Part shown: one piece after another, positions 49,205 to 61,234 of the stretch
How the letters are laid out: each line of letters opens with the position of its first letter
Position numbering within the stretch: position 1 is the stretch's first letter
Assembly: GCF_040939455.1 (NCBI RefSeq)
Contig: NC_134119.1
Coordinates: 13,070,501 to 13,134,500, forward strand
DNA: 64,000 nucleotides
Source: Microcebus murinus
Lineage: Eukaryota; Chordata; Mammalia; Primates; Cheirogaleidae
Direction: 5' to 3'
Notes under the pieces: model-generated
Told to the model about the DNA's origin: nothing
Seen by the model: only the letters and a program-made list of their open reading frames with translations
Databases searched by the model: none
Made by a program: the position numbers and the translations under genes

Positions 49205-49400
49205 GGTCTGAGTCTTCGGGAAGCGCTGTGCGGCGATTGACGGAGCTCGGCCGGGCTGCGGGCGCGGCAGCGGCCGCCCCAGTGTGTGGTCCCGTTTGAA
49301 GCCGGCGGCGGGGAGGACTGGTGACGGAGAGAGCTGCCGCGCCCGCCGCCGCCGCTGACCCTGCCTTGGCGGTTAGGGGAGGGAACATGGCGTTTCCTAC
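49205..49400. promoter_or_regulatory. CpG-island-like block 2 inside ZMYND8 intron 2
   Basis: About 25 CpGs occur within some 190 bp by eye, including a GCC/GCG-rich stretch at 49335-49357. This is the densest CpG cluster in the window. Together with block 1 and the candidate ATG exon between them, it suggests an internal, possibly bidirectional promoter. The ATG at 49387 opens only six codons. The transcription start and direction cannot be decided from sequence. Confidence 0.6.
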
Positions 49401-49584
49401 AGTCTGATTGAAATGCAGAAATCATGCACTGGGCTGATGCTGGTCTCCACTTGATACTAGCTGGTATTTTCTATAACTTTGAACTTGTGGGACTTGAGAA
49501 AGCAAGCTCTGTTTTTGGAGTGGGGTGGTGGAGAGGGAAGAGAAGGAAGAAGAGGAGGGATAATTGCTTTAAAAAAAAAAAGGT

Positions 49585-49790
49585 ACCATTGATTGGGTGC
49601 TTACTTTCTGCCAGGTTTTATGCTAAAAACTTTACATGAATTAACTGGTTGAATCCTCCAATGACTCCATGAGTTACCGTTAGTTATCTCCATCTTAAAG
49701 GAGGACAGAGGCACAGAGAGGTTAAGTATATTCCTTACGGTCACACTGCTGGGAAGTGCAGAAGAGCTGATTCCTGAGCACTGTGGCATT
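49585..49790 (-). mobile_element. MIR SINE
   Basis: The text ttgggtgcttactttctgcc, ggcacagagaggttaag and gtcacactgctgggaag. Confidence 0.75.
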
Positions 49791-50254
49791 CTGCCTGTCT
49801 TTTGCGACCCGGCCCATCAGAGCATGCACCCCCTGACTTCTGTGTAGGGTGACCAACTTGTCCTTGGTCACCCTTCTCCTGTGGCCTGCCATGCCTGTCT
49901 AGGCCTGTTGACCAAGCCTCTGTTTCCATCCAGGCCCCAGCAGGCTGCTGTGGACACCATTAAGGAAATTTAACACCCACAAAAGCACACAAAGTGCCTG
50001 GCCTTCCAGCTGCGGCCCTTTCCCTCGAGGGAGGGGACAGACAATTCCCTGTAATGGTGTGTCATTCCAGCTTGTGCCTGTGCTGTGACTAAGGCACCGG
50101 ATGTGGCCTGGCTGGGAGGCCTGGATGAGTGTTGGAAAGGGGAGGGCAGAGAGCCAGGGAGCCCCCAGTCTATTTTGTAGGGAAGGGCAGGTTCTGGGGC
50201 TACCCTTGGAAGATTGGGAGGTGCATGTACTTCCTGGGGGCTGTCCTCTCCCCT

Positions 50255-50561
50255 GTTTTGTTTTGTGTTTTCCCTGAGACAGAGTCTTGCTCTGTGGCCC
50301 TGGGTGGAGTGATGATGCAGTGACATCATCAACGCTCACAGCAACCTCAAATTCCTGGGCTCAAGCGACCCTTCTGCTTCAGTCTCCCCAGTAGCTGGAA
50401 TTACAGGCAGTGCCATGACGCTGGGCTAATTTTTCTCTTTTTAGTAGAGACAGGGTCTCGCTCTCTTGTTCAGGCTGGTCTCGAACTCCTGAGCTCAAGT
50501 GATCCTCTTGCCTCAGCCTCCCAGGGTGCTAGGATTATAGGCGTGAGCCGCTGGGCTGACC
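50255..50561 (-). mobile_element. Older dimeric Alu
   Basis: The text gacagagtcttgctctgtgg, two monomers, no lemur insert, ends gagccgctgggctgacc. Confidence 0.85.
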
Positions 50562-50884
50562 TGGGGACTGCCTTTGAGAGAACAGTGTCATCAGTGAGTG
50601 ACAACACATGAATTTCTACATTCTCCCAGTTCCTGGAACTCTTTGTTGGACCTTCCCTGTCCGCATACCTCCATCTGCTGTTGCGGGAAACAAAAATGGC
50701 AAAGCGAGAGTGTACCAGGGCTGTCCTGAAAGTATTCAGCCCCGCACTATGTTCTTGTTATGCAAACAATGGCTGGATACTTTCCAGACTGCCCTTGAAC
50801 TCTGAACCGATAGACCCTACATTAAGACAGCCTCTTGCTACAGAGCTGAGGACAGGGCCTTCCTGGTGCAAGGCCACGTGGAGC

Positions 50885-51015
50885 AGTGTTTGTGAGCCTG
50901 GGCGTCATGCGCCTAGGTTCAAATCCCAGCCCTGCTACTTGGTATCAGCGTGATCTCGGGCAAGTGAGACTTGGAGCTGCCGGAGAGCATTTTGAACAGT
51001 GCCTGGTCCCTCCCA
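50885..51015 (+). mobile_element. MIR SINE (source of the duplicated segment)
   Basis: The text taggttcaaatcccagccctg and gatctcgggcaagtgagac. Positions 50914-50994 reappear at 52484-52564. Confidence 0.65.
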
Positions 51016-52130
51016 TGTATCAAGAGAATCTCTGAGCCGTTAATACCCCGTGGCTCAGGAAAGCTAAGAGGCCGGGTTATCTTGAAGTGAGGCGTCCTCT
51101 AAGTCAAAGGACATCCGGGAAGTGCTGAGGAGGATTATTTTTGGTGGTTCACAAGACACAGGTTTGGGAAAGGTCTCATCACATGCTTGGTTCTTAATAC
51201 CCAGTAGACCTTCCCCTACTGTTAAGATTTCAGTGAATGTCACAAGGAGGGGAGAATTCTGCTGCTTTCTGCTCCATGCCAAGCTGATTCCCTGAGTCAC
51301 TGCTCGCTCCTCCCGCTCCCTCGTTAACCCCTTCAGAACCAGACTGTTTTGGGGGTGGGAGGCACGGGGGTGCTGGGGAGCCACCTGGGTAGAATCACAG
51401 GTCTTGCTACTTCAGAGAAGGCAGCAGAAACGTGTTTCAGGTCAAGGGTGAACTATTTCCCAGTGATTCGGTCCGTGGTAGATGTTTGTCATTGCTCCAG
51501 GTTTATAGATGAAATGTGCTTAGTGATACATCGTCGTCAGAATTAAATCAGTAAAGAAGAAAAAAAAATTTGACTCAGCTTTCTGGGAAAGGTCCTGTTG
51601 TTGGCCTGGTTGCTACGTCTGCACCCTGCAGTCTGTCGTCACCAGAGGCCCAGCCCCGACAGGAGTGGGGGCACTTAAGTCCTAGTGCCGCCCTGCGGTC
51701 CCCTACCTCCAGAGGATGCTGAATCCGGCAGGCACGTCCCAATTTTTCTCCCTGAGAGCCTTCATTGAAAGTCCCTGCTGTTGGCTGATGTGTGTGTTGT
51801 TTGGAACCTATTAAATTTCTACCCCTTGGATACAGCCACTGAACTCTCATTAACTCCAGGGGGAATCGGTGTGTTTGTAACAGCAAACAGAATTGGGTTT
51901 TTTGTGTTTTGCTGAGACTAGAAGGTTTGGAGTATAGGCAGCCGTGGGCCAGACCTCCCCCCTTGCTGAGCAGGACCGTGGTTTCCCCTTTTGTTTCCTG
52001 GTGGGTGTGGGCAAAACTCCCTTACCAGCTCCAAATTGCTTACAAGTGTGTTAATTTTTAGGGATTTTTTTTTTCTCTTTCCCGTAGAATTAAAGAATTT
52101 TGAAGTTTAAGAGGGACTTGAAGACCCTCT
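51016..52130. other. Unique sequence, no gene seen
   Basis: Frames of about 100 codons at 51064-51384 and 51575-51886 (minus) show no recognisable content. Confidence 0.35.
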
Positions 52131-52131
52131 G

Positions 52132-52395
52132 GGCCAGGTGTGATGGCTCATGCCTGTAATTCTAACACTCTGGGAGGCTCAGGTTTGAAGGGATCACTTG
52201 AGGTCAGGAGTTTGAGACTATCCTGAGCAAGAGTGAGACCCCATCTCTACTAAAAATAGAAAAATTAGACATGTGTTAGGAGGATCGTTTGGGCCCAGGA
52301 GTTTGAGGTTGCAGTGAGCCATCATGATGCCACTGCACTCTAGCCCGGGCAACAGAGTGAGACCCTGTCTCAAAACAAAACAACTAAAAAAACCC
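52132..52395 (+). mobile_element. Older dimeric Alu
   Basis: It starts ggccaggtgtgatggctc, has a deleted middle and ends ctgtctcaaaacaaaac. The flanks ccctctgg and acctctgg suggest the target duplication. Confidence 0.85.
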
Positions 52396-52483
52396 AAACA
52401 CCTCTGGGCCTGAATTTTGTATCATTAGAGCTAAGAACACCTTTGGGAAGGTGAAGAGGGCTATGGCCTCTTCATCTTGCAAG

Positions 52484-52564
52484 TAGGTTCAAATCCCAGC
52501 CCTGCTACTTGGTATCAGCGTGATCTCCGGCAAGTGAGACTTGGAGCTTCCAGAGAGCATTTTG
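52484..52564 (+). repeat. 81-bp dispersed duplicate of 50914-50994
   Basis: Only about three mismatches by eye, including idiosyncratic bases (ggtatcagcgtgatctc) not expected in independent MIR copies. Confidence 0.85.
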
Positions 52565-52878
52565 GAATGCATAGCACATTTGGAATGCTATGCACATAGG
52601 TTGCATAGCACACCTATGCAAGTACATTTGTGAATCACATGGTGGCATGTGGTTCGTGGGTCCCTGAAGCACTGTCTTGGACTCCAGGCAAGAGCTTAAG
52701 GTTTTGGCCCCTTTTGGAGCATTTTGGAATGCATAGCACATTTTGGAATGCTATGCACATAGGTTGCATAGCACACCTATGCAAGTACATTCGTGAATCA
52801 CATGGTGGCATGTGGTTCGTGGGTCCCTGAAGCACTGTCTTGGACTCCAGGCAAGAGCTTAAGGTTTTGGCCCCTTTT
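52555..52878 (+). repeat. 162-bp tandem duplication, two units
   Basis: Unit 1 is 52555-52716 and unit 2 is 52717-52878. They differ by one T insertion and one T-to-C change by eye. Each unit contains nested inverted repeats around gcatagca...tgctatgc. Confidence 0.95.
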
Positions 52879-53119
52879 CCCCCTCTCTTCCCATTGTACA
52901 GGTGAGTCTTTGTGGCCCTGAGAGGTGAAGAGGCTTGCCTGGGGTCGTATCCTGTTTAAACTCATTGTCTACCCATGCCTCCTTGGTGGCTTCTGTTTGC
53001 TCAGTCCTGAATCAGGCCCTCAGATAGCGGTGGGGAAATCAAGGACGTTGGCTCACCAGTGTGGAACAGGATTCTTGACTCATGAGAACTCAAACACCGC
53101 TCCTCAAACATATACCAGA

Positions 53120-53290
53120 CATGTCAAACTAGCATACTTCCCAATCCCTGGGAGGACTAGTTAAAATACAGATTGCTGGGCCCTACCCTGGAGTTTCTGA
53201 TTCGGTAGATCTGGGGTGGGAGCCTGAGAATTTGCATTTCCAGCCAATTCCCAGGTGACACTGTTGCTAGTGGTGCAGGGACCGCATGTC
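53120..53290 (+). mobile_element. MER5A-like MITE
   Basis: The text aaatacagattgctgggcccta, tctggggtgggagcctgag and atttgcatttccagcc. Confidence 0.7.
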
Positions 53291-54011
53291 AGGAACCATG
53301 TCCCAGGGAATGGTAGCCGTTCACTTGGATAACTTAGACTGTCCAGGGAGGAGCTGGGGCCCTTTCTGGCTCCAAGGGCTGAATAAGCACTTCCTGCATC
53401 CATCCACTGTGCCCCATTTTCTAGCTTGGTGGCTCTTCAGGGGGGCAGTACCACTTGTTTGGGAAGCGTGTAGCTGCACCTTTTGTTCTGACAGTGTTTA
53501 GGGGTACTAGTGGCAATGAGTGGCAGAGTGCCGAGGTTGTCCTTGCAGTGAGCAGAGCTGTCCCTTCCAGAATCCAATAGCGCTCCGTTGAGAAACAGGA
53601 ACACACACCTTGCTTTTCCCTGAACATGCCCCGCACCTTCTCGTTGGCGAGTCTTTGCTCATACACTTCTCTCAAAATCTCACAAACTAAAAACATAACA
53701 AAACCCAAACCTTTGCCTGATTGCTTTCAGATTTTCCCCCTGGCAGGATGCTATTTCTCTGGGACAGTTTCCTTTGAGCCCCCCAAACACCTTTATGAAA
53801 CCTCCATACTCTGGCCCTGGAGCAGCATTATTGGGGTTTATCAGGTTTACATACAACAAACCCCAAACTCCCTCCCGTGGTCCCCAACCCTTTGGTGACT
53901 GGCCCCGACTTTATCCGCTGGTGACACTTCTTATCCTGAGTCAGGCCTCCCTCATTTGCTTAGTGCTGGCTTTGGTTTGCACTTGCTGCTTTTTTATGTG
54001 AAATTAAACCT
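53291..54011. other. Unique sequence, no gene seen
   Basis: Frames of 75-95 codons without recognisable content. Confidence 0.35.
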
Positions 54012-54021
54012 TCTAAATACT

Positions 54022-54331
<310 letters not shown>

Positions 54332-54341
54332 TCTAAATACT

Positions 54342-55483
54342 TTTTGATAAAGTCACCTAGGCTCATGGTAAATACAGTACACAAGGGCATATAGTGAAAA
54401 ATAATCCTTCCCCACTCCCTGCAGGCTCTCCTTCCAAGATAACTACCAGTCCCCAGGTGGAGTGCTGTCATACTTTTGTGTTCATCTAGGAACATTCTAG
54501 GTTTATGCAAACATTGCTGTGTATATTGCATCTTTAATGGGAGGTGTGTGTTGGTTTGTTAATGGTGCCAGACACAAACGTTCCTCTTTTGACTGGATGC
54601 AGAAGCATAGGGAGTGTCACACATCGGTTCCTGTAGAGGTGCCTCATTGTTCTTGGTGGCCCGGAATAGCCCGTTGTGTGACTGTAAGATGTTGTTAGAC
54701 CAGTCCTCTGTTTGCAGACGCTAAGGTTGTTTCCAGTCTTGGGTACGGCATAGAGCTGCAGTTGGGTCATCTCGAACTGCTTTGCCCCCCGTGACTGTGT
54801 TTGTAGAATGTGTTTCTAGGAGGGGACCGTTGGGTCAAAGCTAGGTGGAGAGAGTGAGAGTTTTCACGTGTGACGGTGAGGACCCCTCTGGGAATGAGGG
54901 GAGGTTTCCTCTGGGGGATCAGGCTGACCCCAGGTTGTACCCTTTTAGGGAGCTTCCTCCCTAACTAGCTGTCGTGTGCCTGTGGGCCAACCCTTTGGGC
55001 TCTCTGGGCCTCCAGTTTGATGTCTGTGCTGTGATCCCGGACTCAGGGGTCTGCTCACCCTCAAGGTGCCTGTGGTTAGCATTTAATTTCCTCTCAGGGC
55101 TGGGTCTCTGTTTTTACTCGGGGTTTTCCTGGAGTCTGCCCAGGAGGCTGGAGAGCTCCATCGTGTGGGTTGCATTTTTTGAAAACCATTCATTGTCTCC
55201 CTTTGTGAGTCTGCTGGAAAACGCTTTGCCTTCCGTCAAAAGCAAAACCACTAGGAGGACCAGGTGTGGCGGTGTCGGAATGGACCCTGGTAACCCGCCA
55301 CCGGTGACTCCCCTGTAGACAGGGGGAGAGACAGAGGCACCACGAAGCCCGCGCTGGCACCTGCCCAAGCGGCACCACGAGGTGGGGGGTGGTGGGTGTC
55401 TTTCGAGCTAGTCACCTTTCTGGATGTCACTTCCCTTCCCACCCCTGTGCTCTTGGCGTGGCTCTCCTTTTCTGTGTCCGTAG
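54342..55483. other. Unique and decayed-repeat sequence, no gene seen
   Basis: 54440-54830 has an L1-like flavour (cattctaggtttatgcaaac, ttgtttccagtcttggg). The rest is unique. Confidence 0.35.
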
Positions 55484-55585
55484 CTTTCCTTCCTCAGGAC
55501 GTGAGCCGCACCGAGCCGTGCCATTGCACGGGCCCTAAGCGCAGGAGACCACCGTCAGGCATGGAGTGGATTCCATCCCTCGCAG
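55484..55585 (+). CDS. Candidate in-frame cassette or alternative exon before ZMYND8 exon 3
   Basis: A strong acceptor (ctccttttctgtgtccgtag, ending 55483) and a good donor (TCGCAG|gtgaag, gt at 55586) enclose 102 nt, a multiple of three. Entered in phase 1 from exon 2 it is open throughout (A-F-L-P-Q-D-V-S-R-T..., ...K-R-R-R-P-P-S-G-M-E-W-I-P-S-L-A) and leaves in phase 1 to exon 3. Inclusion would therefore keep the frame and insert 34 residues. An internal ATG at 55561 (G at -3, G at +4) could also start a protein beginning M-E-W-I-P-S-L-A-D-P. The exon is 842 bp upstream of exon 3. It is not a recognised repeat and has several CpGs. I do not recognise the peptide. Confidence 0.33.
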
Positions 55586-56427
55586 GTGAAGCTCGGACGG
55601 GTGGTGGAGGAAGGGTGCACGTGTTCACGCGAGATGCCGGGAGACAAAAGCAAGGGGTGGATTGACAGGAGCAGGGCTGGCCCTTTTCAGGTGAGAATCG
55701 GGAATGCTATTGGCATTGATCACTTTGGAGGAGGAGCTCAGACACCATGCCTGCGGTGACAGGGCCGTGAGAACTTTCTGGTGTGTGGGGTGTGTTTTTA
55801 CTCAGTTGTGCTCTGTTAGCCTAATAAATGCTGTCGTCTTCCACAAGGAAGAATGAGCGCCTTCGTTTCCTTGAAGCGTGTGGCCTTCTTGGTCTGTCTT
55901 GCGTGATTTCCTGTGTTCACCATCGGGCATGGTTGTGGAGAAGAGATATTTCTTTGGGATGAGAACGATGTTGGCGCCTGGGTGGCGACTCTTGGCGGCT
56001 TGGTCGTGGCCTTGCCTGTTAACAGGGACACAGTAAGGAAGAGTGGTGGCTGTGGCGAAATGGAGAGCTCATCTCCATCTGAGCGGGTGGCTGTGATCCA
56101 GCTGTATCTGGTGGCACGAGGCCGGGTAGACCTGATCTGGTATTTTTTTTTTTTTAAGAGAAGCCCAAATCTAGATTGTTAGGTGAAGTTTCCCAATTTT
56201 TATATTTTGGCAACAAATTAAGATTTTTACAAAACTGTTACCTGGGACGCAGAAAGCCTGACCTCTGAGACAGACTTTGAGGAGGAGGTCGGGTAATTCT
56301 AGGAGGAGGAACACTGAAATGGCACCAGGAGTTTGGGGACAACGCGCACTGTGTCCCACGCTCCCCCTCCCGGTGGGCCCTGGCCTCCCTGACTGCTTTC
56401 AAATGAGTGGTTCTGTGTCTCTTTCAG
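55586..56427. other. Unique sequence between candidate exon and exon 3
   Basis: A T-run lies at 56143-56154. No repeat or gene was recognised. Confidence 0.35.
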
Positions 56428-56576
56428 ATCCTGTCTCTACAGAGAGAACAGCCCAGAAAAGAAAGTTACCCAGCCCTCCACATTCTTCCAACGGCCACTC
56501 GCCACAGGAGGCGTCAGCAAGCCCCATTAAAAAGAAAAAGAAACCCGGCTTACTGAACAACAATAACAAGGAGCAG
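56428..56576 (+). CDS. ZMYND8: ZMYND8 coding exon 3 (residues D29-Q78, basic nuclear-localisation-like segment)
   Basis: The acceptor is tgtctctttcag (ending 56427) and the donor is CAG|gtaaag (56577). The exon is 149 nt, entered in phase 1 (G|AT = Asp) and left in phase 0. It encodes DPVSTERTAQKRK, then a Ser/Pro-rich stretch (LPSPPHSSNGHSPQ), then SPIKKKKKPGLLNNNNKEQ. This is the unmistakable region just before the PHD finger of ZMYND8. A few residues differ from the human sequence as I remember it (for example V at the third position and E-A-S-A after SPQ), as expected for another primate. The KRK and KKKKK clusters look like nuclear-localisation signals. The segment has low complexity and no folded domain. 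The following exon, leading into the PHD finger, is beyond 64000, so the gene is partial here. An upstream ATG-bearing exon ending in phase 1 would splice to it in frame (see 48596-48677 and 55484-55585). Confidence 0.97.
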
Positions 56577-57319
56577 GTAAAGCAGCCGCTGGCAGCCTGT
56601 GTGTGTGTCCGGGCCGCGGCGGGTCTCTCTGGGTCTCTCTAAGAGCCAGTGTTCTCTGCACTTAGCAAGCCACCTTGCACTGGCTGTCATTTGCGTAGGA
56701 CAGAAAGGGCAGTTCAAAGTGGGGCTGTGCAGGACTTCCCAGTGGGTTTTCAGGTCTGTTTTGGGGACAGAGCAGTGACACAGATGAGATGAGGGCATTG
56801 TTCTTGAAGGGTCAGGGCTTTTCTTTGGATTTAGTGTTTTCTGTGTGGCCTGAGGATTTTCCCCCTCCTGGGCCCAGCCAGTACGACTGATTCTAAGCTC
56901 CGCCTGGAGGTGGTTGCTCCCTCTGGTCTCAGTTTTCTCATCTGTAAAATGGGGGGTTTGGGTCTATGGTAGGAGGCACTGCCTGAGGTAGACTTAGGGT
57001 GATGAGCACACACCTGGCAGCAGGACTCTTTCTCAGACCCCACCCTCCCCTGGCAGCCAGGACCAACCAACTAGATATGGAGAATCTATTCGCTGTTTGG
57101 ATCTTGCCTAAGGAATCGTCTAGCTTTAAAATTCTTTGATGCAGGCTACATACTCTTCTGTGCGTTGTTGAGTCCTGGAGCAGGCCCCGGGGATTTAGGC
57201 TGAATTAAACAAGATTGTTTCCTTCACGGGAAGAGAACTTACCATGGTTAAATGCCCAGGCCCGTGAGAGGTGTGTGTTTCTGAGCACAAATCTATTTTC
57301 AATCTCAAAATTACATAGC

Positions 57320-57440
57320 GAAATGCCAGCTCTGCTTTTGCCGTGTGGCTGTGGGCAAGTTAACCTCTTGTGTGCCTGGTTTTCTCATACCGAAATGGGG
57401 ATATTGCTGCTACTCCTAATTTCACACGGTTGTTGTGAAT
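57320..57440 (+). mobile_element. MIR fragment
   Basis: The text gtggctgtgggcaagttaacc and ccgaaatggggatattgctgc. Confidence 0.65.
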
Positions 57441-57479
57441 ATTAATACTGCTAAATGACATCAATAATAATAAAAATTC

Positions 57480-57650
57480 AACCAGGTTCTAGACTAAGCT
57501 GTATGCCAGCCACAAGCCACATGTGCTCTTGAGCATTTGGAAGCGGGAAGTGTGATTGAGGAACTGAGTTTTTCATTTTATTTAAATTTAAGTGGCTACC
57601 AGTGGCTTGTAGCTACCGTGTCGGATTATATTGCACAGGTTTAAGTGAGT
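57480..57650 (-). mobile_element. hAT-like MITE, reverse relative of 40443
   Basis: The text ccacaagccacatgtgctcttgagc, atttaaatttaagtggctac and cgtgtcggattatattgcacagg. Confidence 0.55.
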
Positions 57651-57724
57651 TAAGAATTGTGTTATAGAAGGGACTGGTGGGTCCTAAATAAATTTTGAGG
57701 TGCATTGCAATACATAATAGTGTA

Positions 57725-57905
57725 GACGATGACAATACTAAAAGCACTATTTGCTGCTGTGACAACCCCATGAGGAAGGGCTGTAATGTGTCCACTTTAC
57801 GGATGAAACACGCAGGTTCAGAGAGGCTGAGCTACCTCTTCAAGGTATCAGAGCAAGTAAGCAGCTGCATTTGAGCTTATATCTGTCTGTCTGGCTTAAA
57901 GCCAC
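57725..57905 (-). mobile_element. MIR SINE
   Basis: The text aaccccatgaggaagggctg, cactttacggatgaaac and cagagaggctgagctacc. Confidence 0.7.
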
Positions 57906-58864
57906 TGACACCCCTGTGACCCAGGAGCCTTCTCCTAGCTGTCAGGACTGAAGGCTAAGAAAGAAACATGAAGGCCACAGATAATCCTCAGACTTTTACT
58001 TAGCCAGTAATTGAACTTCTGGGCCAACGCTTCCTTACTTATGCCCAGTAAGTCCTGAGAGCACATTGCTGTCCCTTCTGTGCAGAAATAGTCTCCTCAT
58101 GCCCGCTCTGTGTGTGCGCGCACATGCATGTGCACACGCTTTGTGAGTTTCTACCTGTCATTTGGGAATTGACTCGCACCCATTTTTCTGGAAGCTTATT
58201 TACCTGGGCAGTTCAAGGCGCGCTCTCCTCTCCCTGCCCCATCTGTGTGTTAGCACCATTTCCATAACACTTAGGCCTTGTGACCACAAACATGTGTTTG
58301 TGAGTCTGTGTCCCCCTCTGGGCTGGCGGCCTCTGAAACGTGTCCAGCGTCTGGCACTGCTGGCTCCCCCAAGTTAGACACAGAGTGGGGGCTTGGGAAT
58401 ACAGAAAGCACTTGGGGTGTGGGACATGGCAGAGAACGAGTGAGGGGACGCAGGGCACGAGTGTGCCCCCGAGTTCCCAGTCGTCTTCGGTGTGGGTGGC
58501 AGAGGGAACGCGGTCCACCTGGACACCAGGCTGGTTCTGGCCCGCGGCGTCGGGGAGTCTTGCTGTGTGGCCTTGTTAGTTGCTTTCTCATCTTTGAGCC
58601 TCAGTTATGTTGTGAAATAGGGGTTTGAACTAAGAACATCATAAGGCTGACTACAGGTTTGTGTTTTGAACTAAAACTCCCAGGCAGAAGGGCCAGGAGA
58701 TTTTTGTTGGCAAAGAAGTTATAGCCTTAACTGTAAAGAGAAGAGATTCCTGACCTTCCACCCCATAATTCCTTCTAACATACAATGTTTGCATAGTTGG
58801 GACATTCTCTCTCATGTACAATCTGTTTCCTCAAGGGGAACTTAAATCCTTTAAAGGGAGTGCC
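57906..58864. other. Mostly unique intron 3 sequence, no gene seen
   Basis: Overlapping frames of about 100 codons at 58213-58628 on both strands are GC-driven. A MIR-like tail lies at 58570-58620. Confidence 0.35.
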
Positions 58865-59119
58865 TGGCATGATCATTGCTCACTGCAACCTCATATGCCA
58901 GGCCCGGGTGATCCTCCTGCCTCAGCCTCTCAAGCAGCTAGGAATACAGGTGCACCACCTATGCCCAGCTAATTAAAAAAATTTTTAATAAAGATGGGGG
59001 TAATGGGGGGGGGGTCTCACTATGTTGCCCAGGTTGGTCTTGAACTCTTTGGTTCAAGGGATCCTCCTGCCTTGGCCTCCAGAGTGCTGGGATTACAGGC
59101 GTGAGCCACTATGCCTGGC
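58865..59119 (-). mobile_element. Older Alu (AluJ-like), 3'-truncated
   Basis: The text gcatgatcattgctcactgc, cagctaattaaaaaaa and ccactatgcctggc. A 9-G run lies at 59006-59014. Confidence 0.8.
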
Positions 59120-59854
59120 GGGGATCTCTTTTATAAGGGCACTAATCCCATTCATGAGGGCAGAGCCCTAATCACTTCCCAAGGGCTCTGAGTTTCTAAC
59201 CTTGGGGTTAGGATTTCGACATAGGAATTTTGAGGGTGGAGGAGACAAACATTCAGACTTATAACAGTACAACACTTAGAAAGACCTAGCTGGAGCTGAG
59301 CAGAGCCTGCCCTTCAGACATAGGGCCTGTGCCCTCTCCCCGACCCCACCCTCCCTGGGGTCCCACACTCCGCCTGTTCTGCTCGTTCCATCCGCTCTCG
59401 GGCTCTGTAAGCTGTCACTTTCTTTTGACTTCTGGCATATATCAAGACTCCATCTCTTCTCTTTTCTTTTTCTTCACTCTCGTTTCTCTTCTGTGTTATA
59501 GTGGTCTGGAAAGAAAGCCATTCTGACATTGGAAAAACAGATAAACCATATGTTTCCACTTTTGATGGAGACCTTTTATTGCCAAGCAGAGATAGGGGTT
59601 GGGTTTTAACTTTGGCCCCTGTTTTACCCATTTTTTACATATTTGGAATTTATTACTTTTAGGGGAGTTTTTTAAAAAAAAAAGTCCTTCGTTCCAATGG
59701 CTTCACCCCGTAGCAAAGGTTTGAAAATGCCCAGGACGCTCCTGGCATTTTGTGGAGGGAGGGTCAGGTTGCTAAGTGTCCTGTAGTAGATGGGACAAGA
59801 AATGTCTTACCCAAAATGTAATTGGGGCCTTTACTGATAAGTATCACTCTAATC

Positions 59855-60198
<344 letters not shown>

Positions 60199-60332
60199 TC
60201 ACTCTAATCTTTAGTTCTCAGGACATTTGAGTTCACAGTGTTTTTTGGGGAGGTTTTCTCCCCCATCCCCATTAAAGAATTCAGAAATAATCTGTTAGCA
60301 GATTTGTACAAAATGACCTTAGGAATACTTTT

Positions 60333-60666
60333 TTTTTTTTTTTTTTTTGAGACAGAGTCTCACTTTGTTGTCCAGGCTAGAGTGAGTGCCGTGGCATCAG
60401 CCTAGCTCACAGCAACCTCAAACTCCTGGGCTCGAGTGATCCTTCTGCCTCAGCCTCCCGAGTAGCTGGGACTACAGGCATGTGCCACTATGCCCGGCTA
60501 ATTTTTTATATATATATATCAGTTGGCCAATTAATTTCTTTCTTTTTATAGTAGAGACGGGGTCTCGCTCTTGCTCAGGCTGGTTTTGAACTCTTGACCT
60601 TGAGCAATCCGCCCGCCTCGGCCTCCCAAGAGCTAGGATTACAGGCGTGAGCCACAGCGCCCGGCC
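60333..60666 (-). mobile_element. Lemur-type Alu, full length
   Basis: The target duplication taggaatactttt is at 60320-60332 and 60667-60679. It lies in inverted orientation 134 bp from the preceding Alu. Confidence 0.96.
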
Positions 60667-61234
60667 TAGGAATACTTTTGATCAAATGTGGCAAAGAAGT
60701 GATGGGGCCCCTCCTCACCTTCTCTGAGCACAGGGTGTATACGTGTCACAAATGGGTGGCCTAGAACTTACTTTCTTGGGCCCATGCATTATCTCAAAAA
60801 CTGGAACGTTTTGCAGCAGTCCTTTGTTGGGCTGGGGCAGTGTATTAACAGTTGAGACAGTTGAGGGGACAGTAGGGATTGCTGGCTTCCCTCCGAGGTC
60901 AGGCAGCACTAGGCCAGTATGTGCACCTAACACCTAGATTGCTGGAGCTGAGTGGGGGCTGCCCCCTTAAGTTGGGCGAGAGCTCTGCCCCTCCCTGCTG
61001 TCTTTCCTACCTCGAGGCTGAATGCTAGTACATCCTCACCCTCCAGGGCTGTGCCTTTTTTTTTTTTTTTTTTTCATTTGAACATACTTTGCAGTACCTA
61101 TGATTTCGATCAAATGTAGGAGAATGAATGCTGATGCTAGGGCCACTCGCACTCCATGTATGGTACCCATGTGGCCTCTGTAGGAATTTGAGTTTGTGGT
61201 CTCTCATCCCCCATACGTGTACCCTGTGTTCACA

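Noticed and set aside
49387..49407. ATG in CpG block 2 as an alternative start
   Set aside because: It opens only six codons before TGA, with no donor in between.
52555..52878. Two-unit repeat considered as a CRISPR-like array
   Set aside because: Two long adjacent units without spacers, in a primate intron. This is a tandem duplication.
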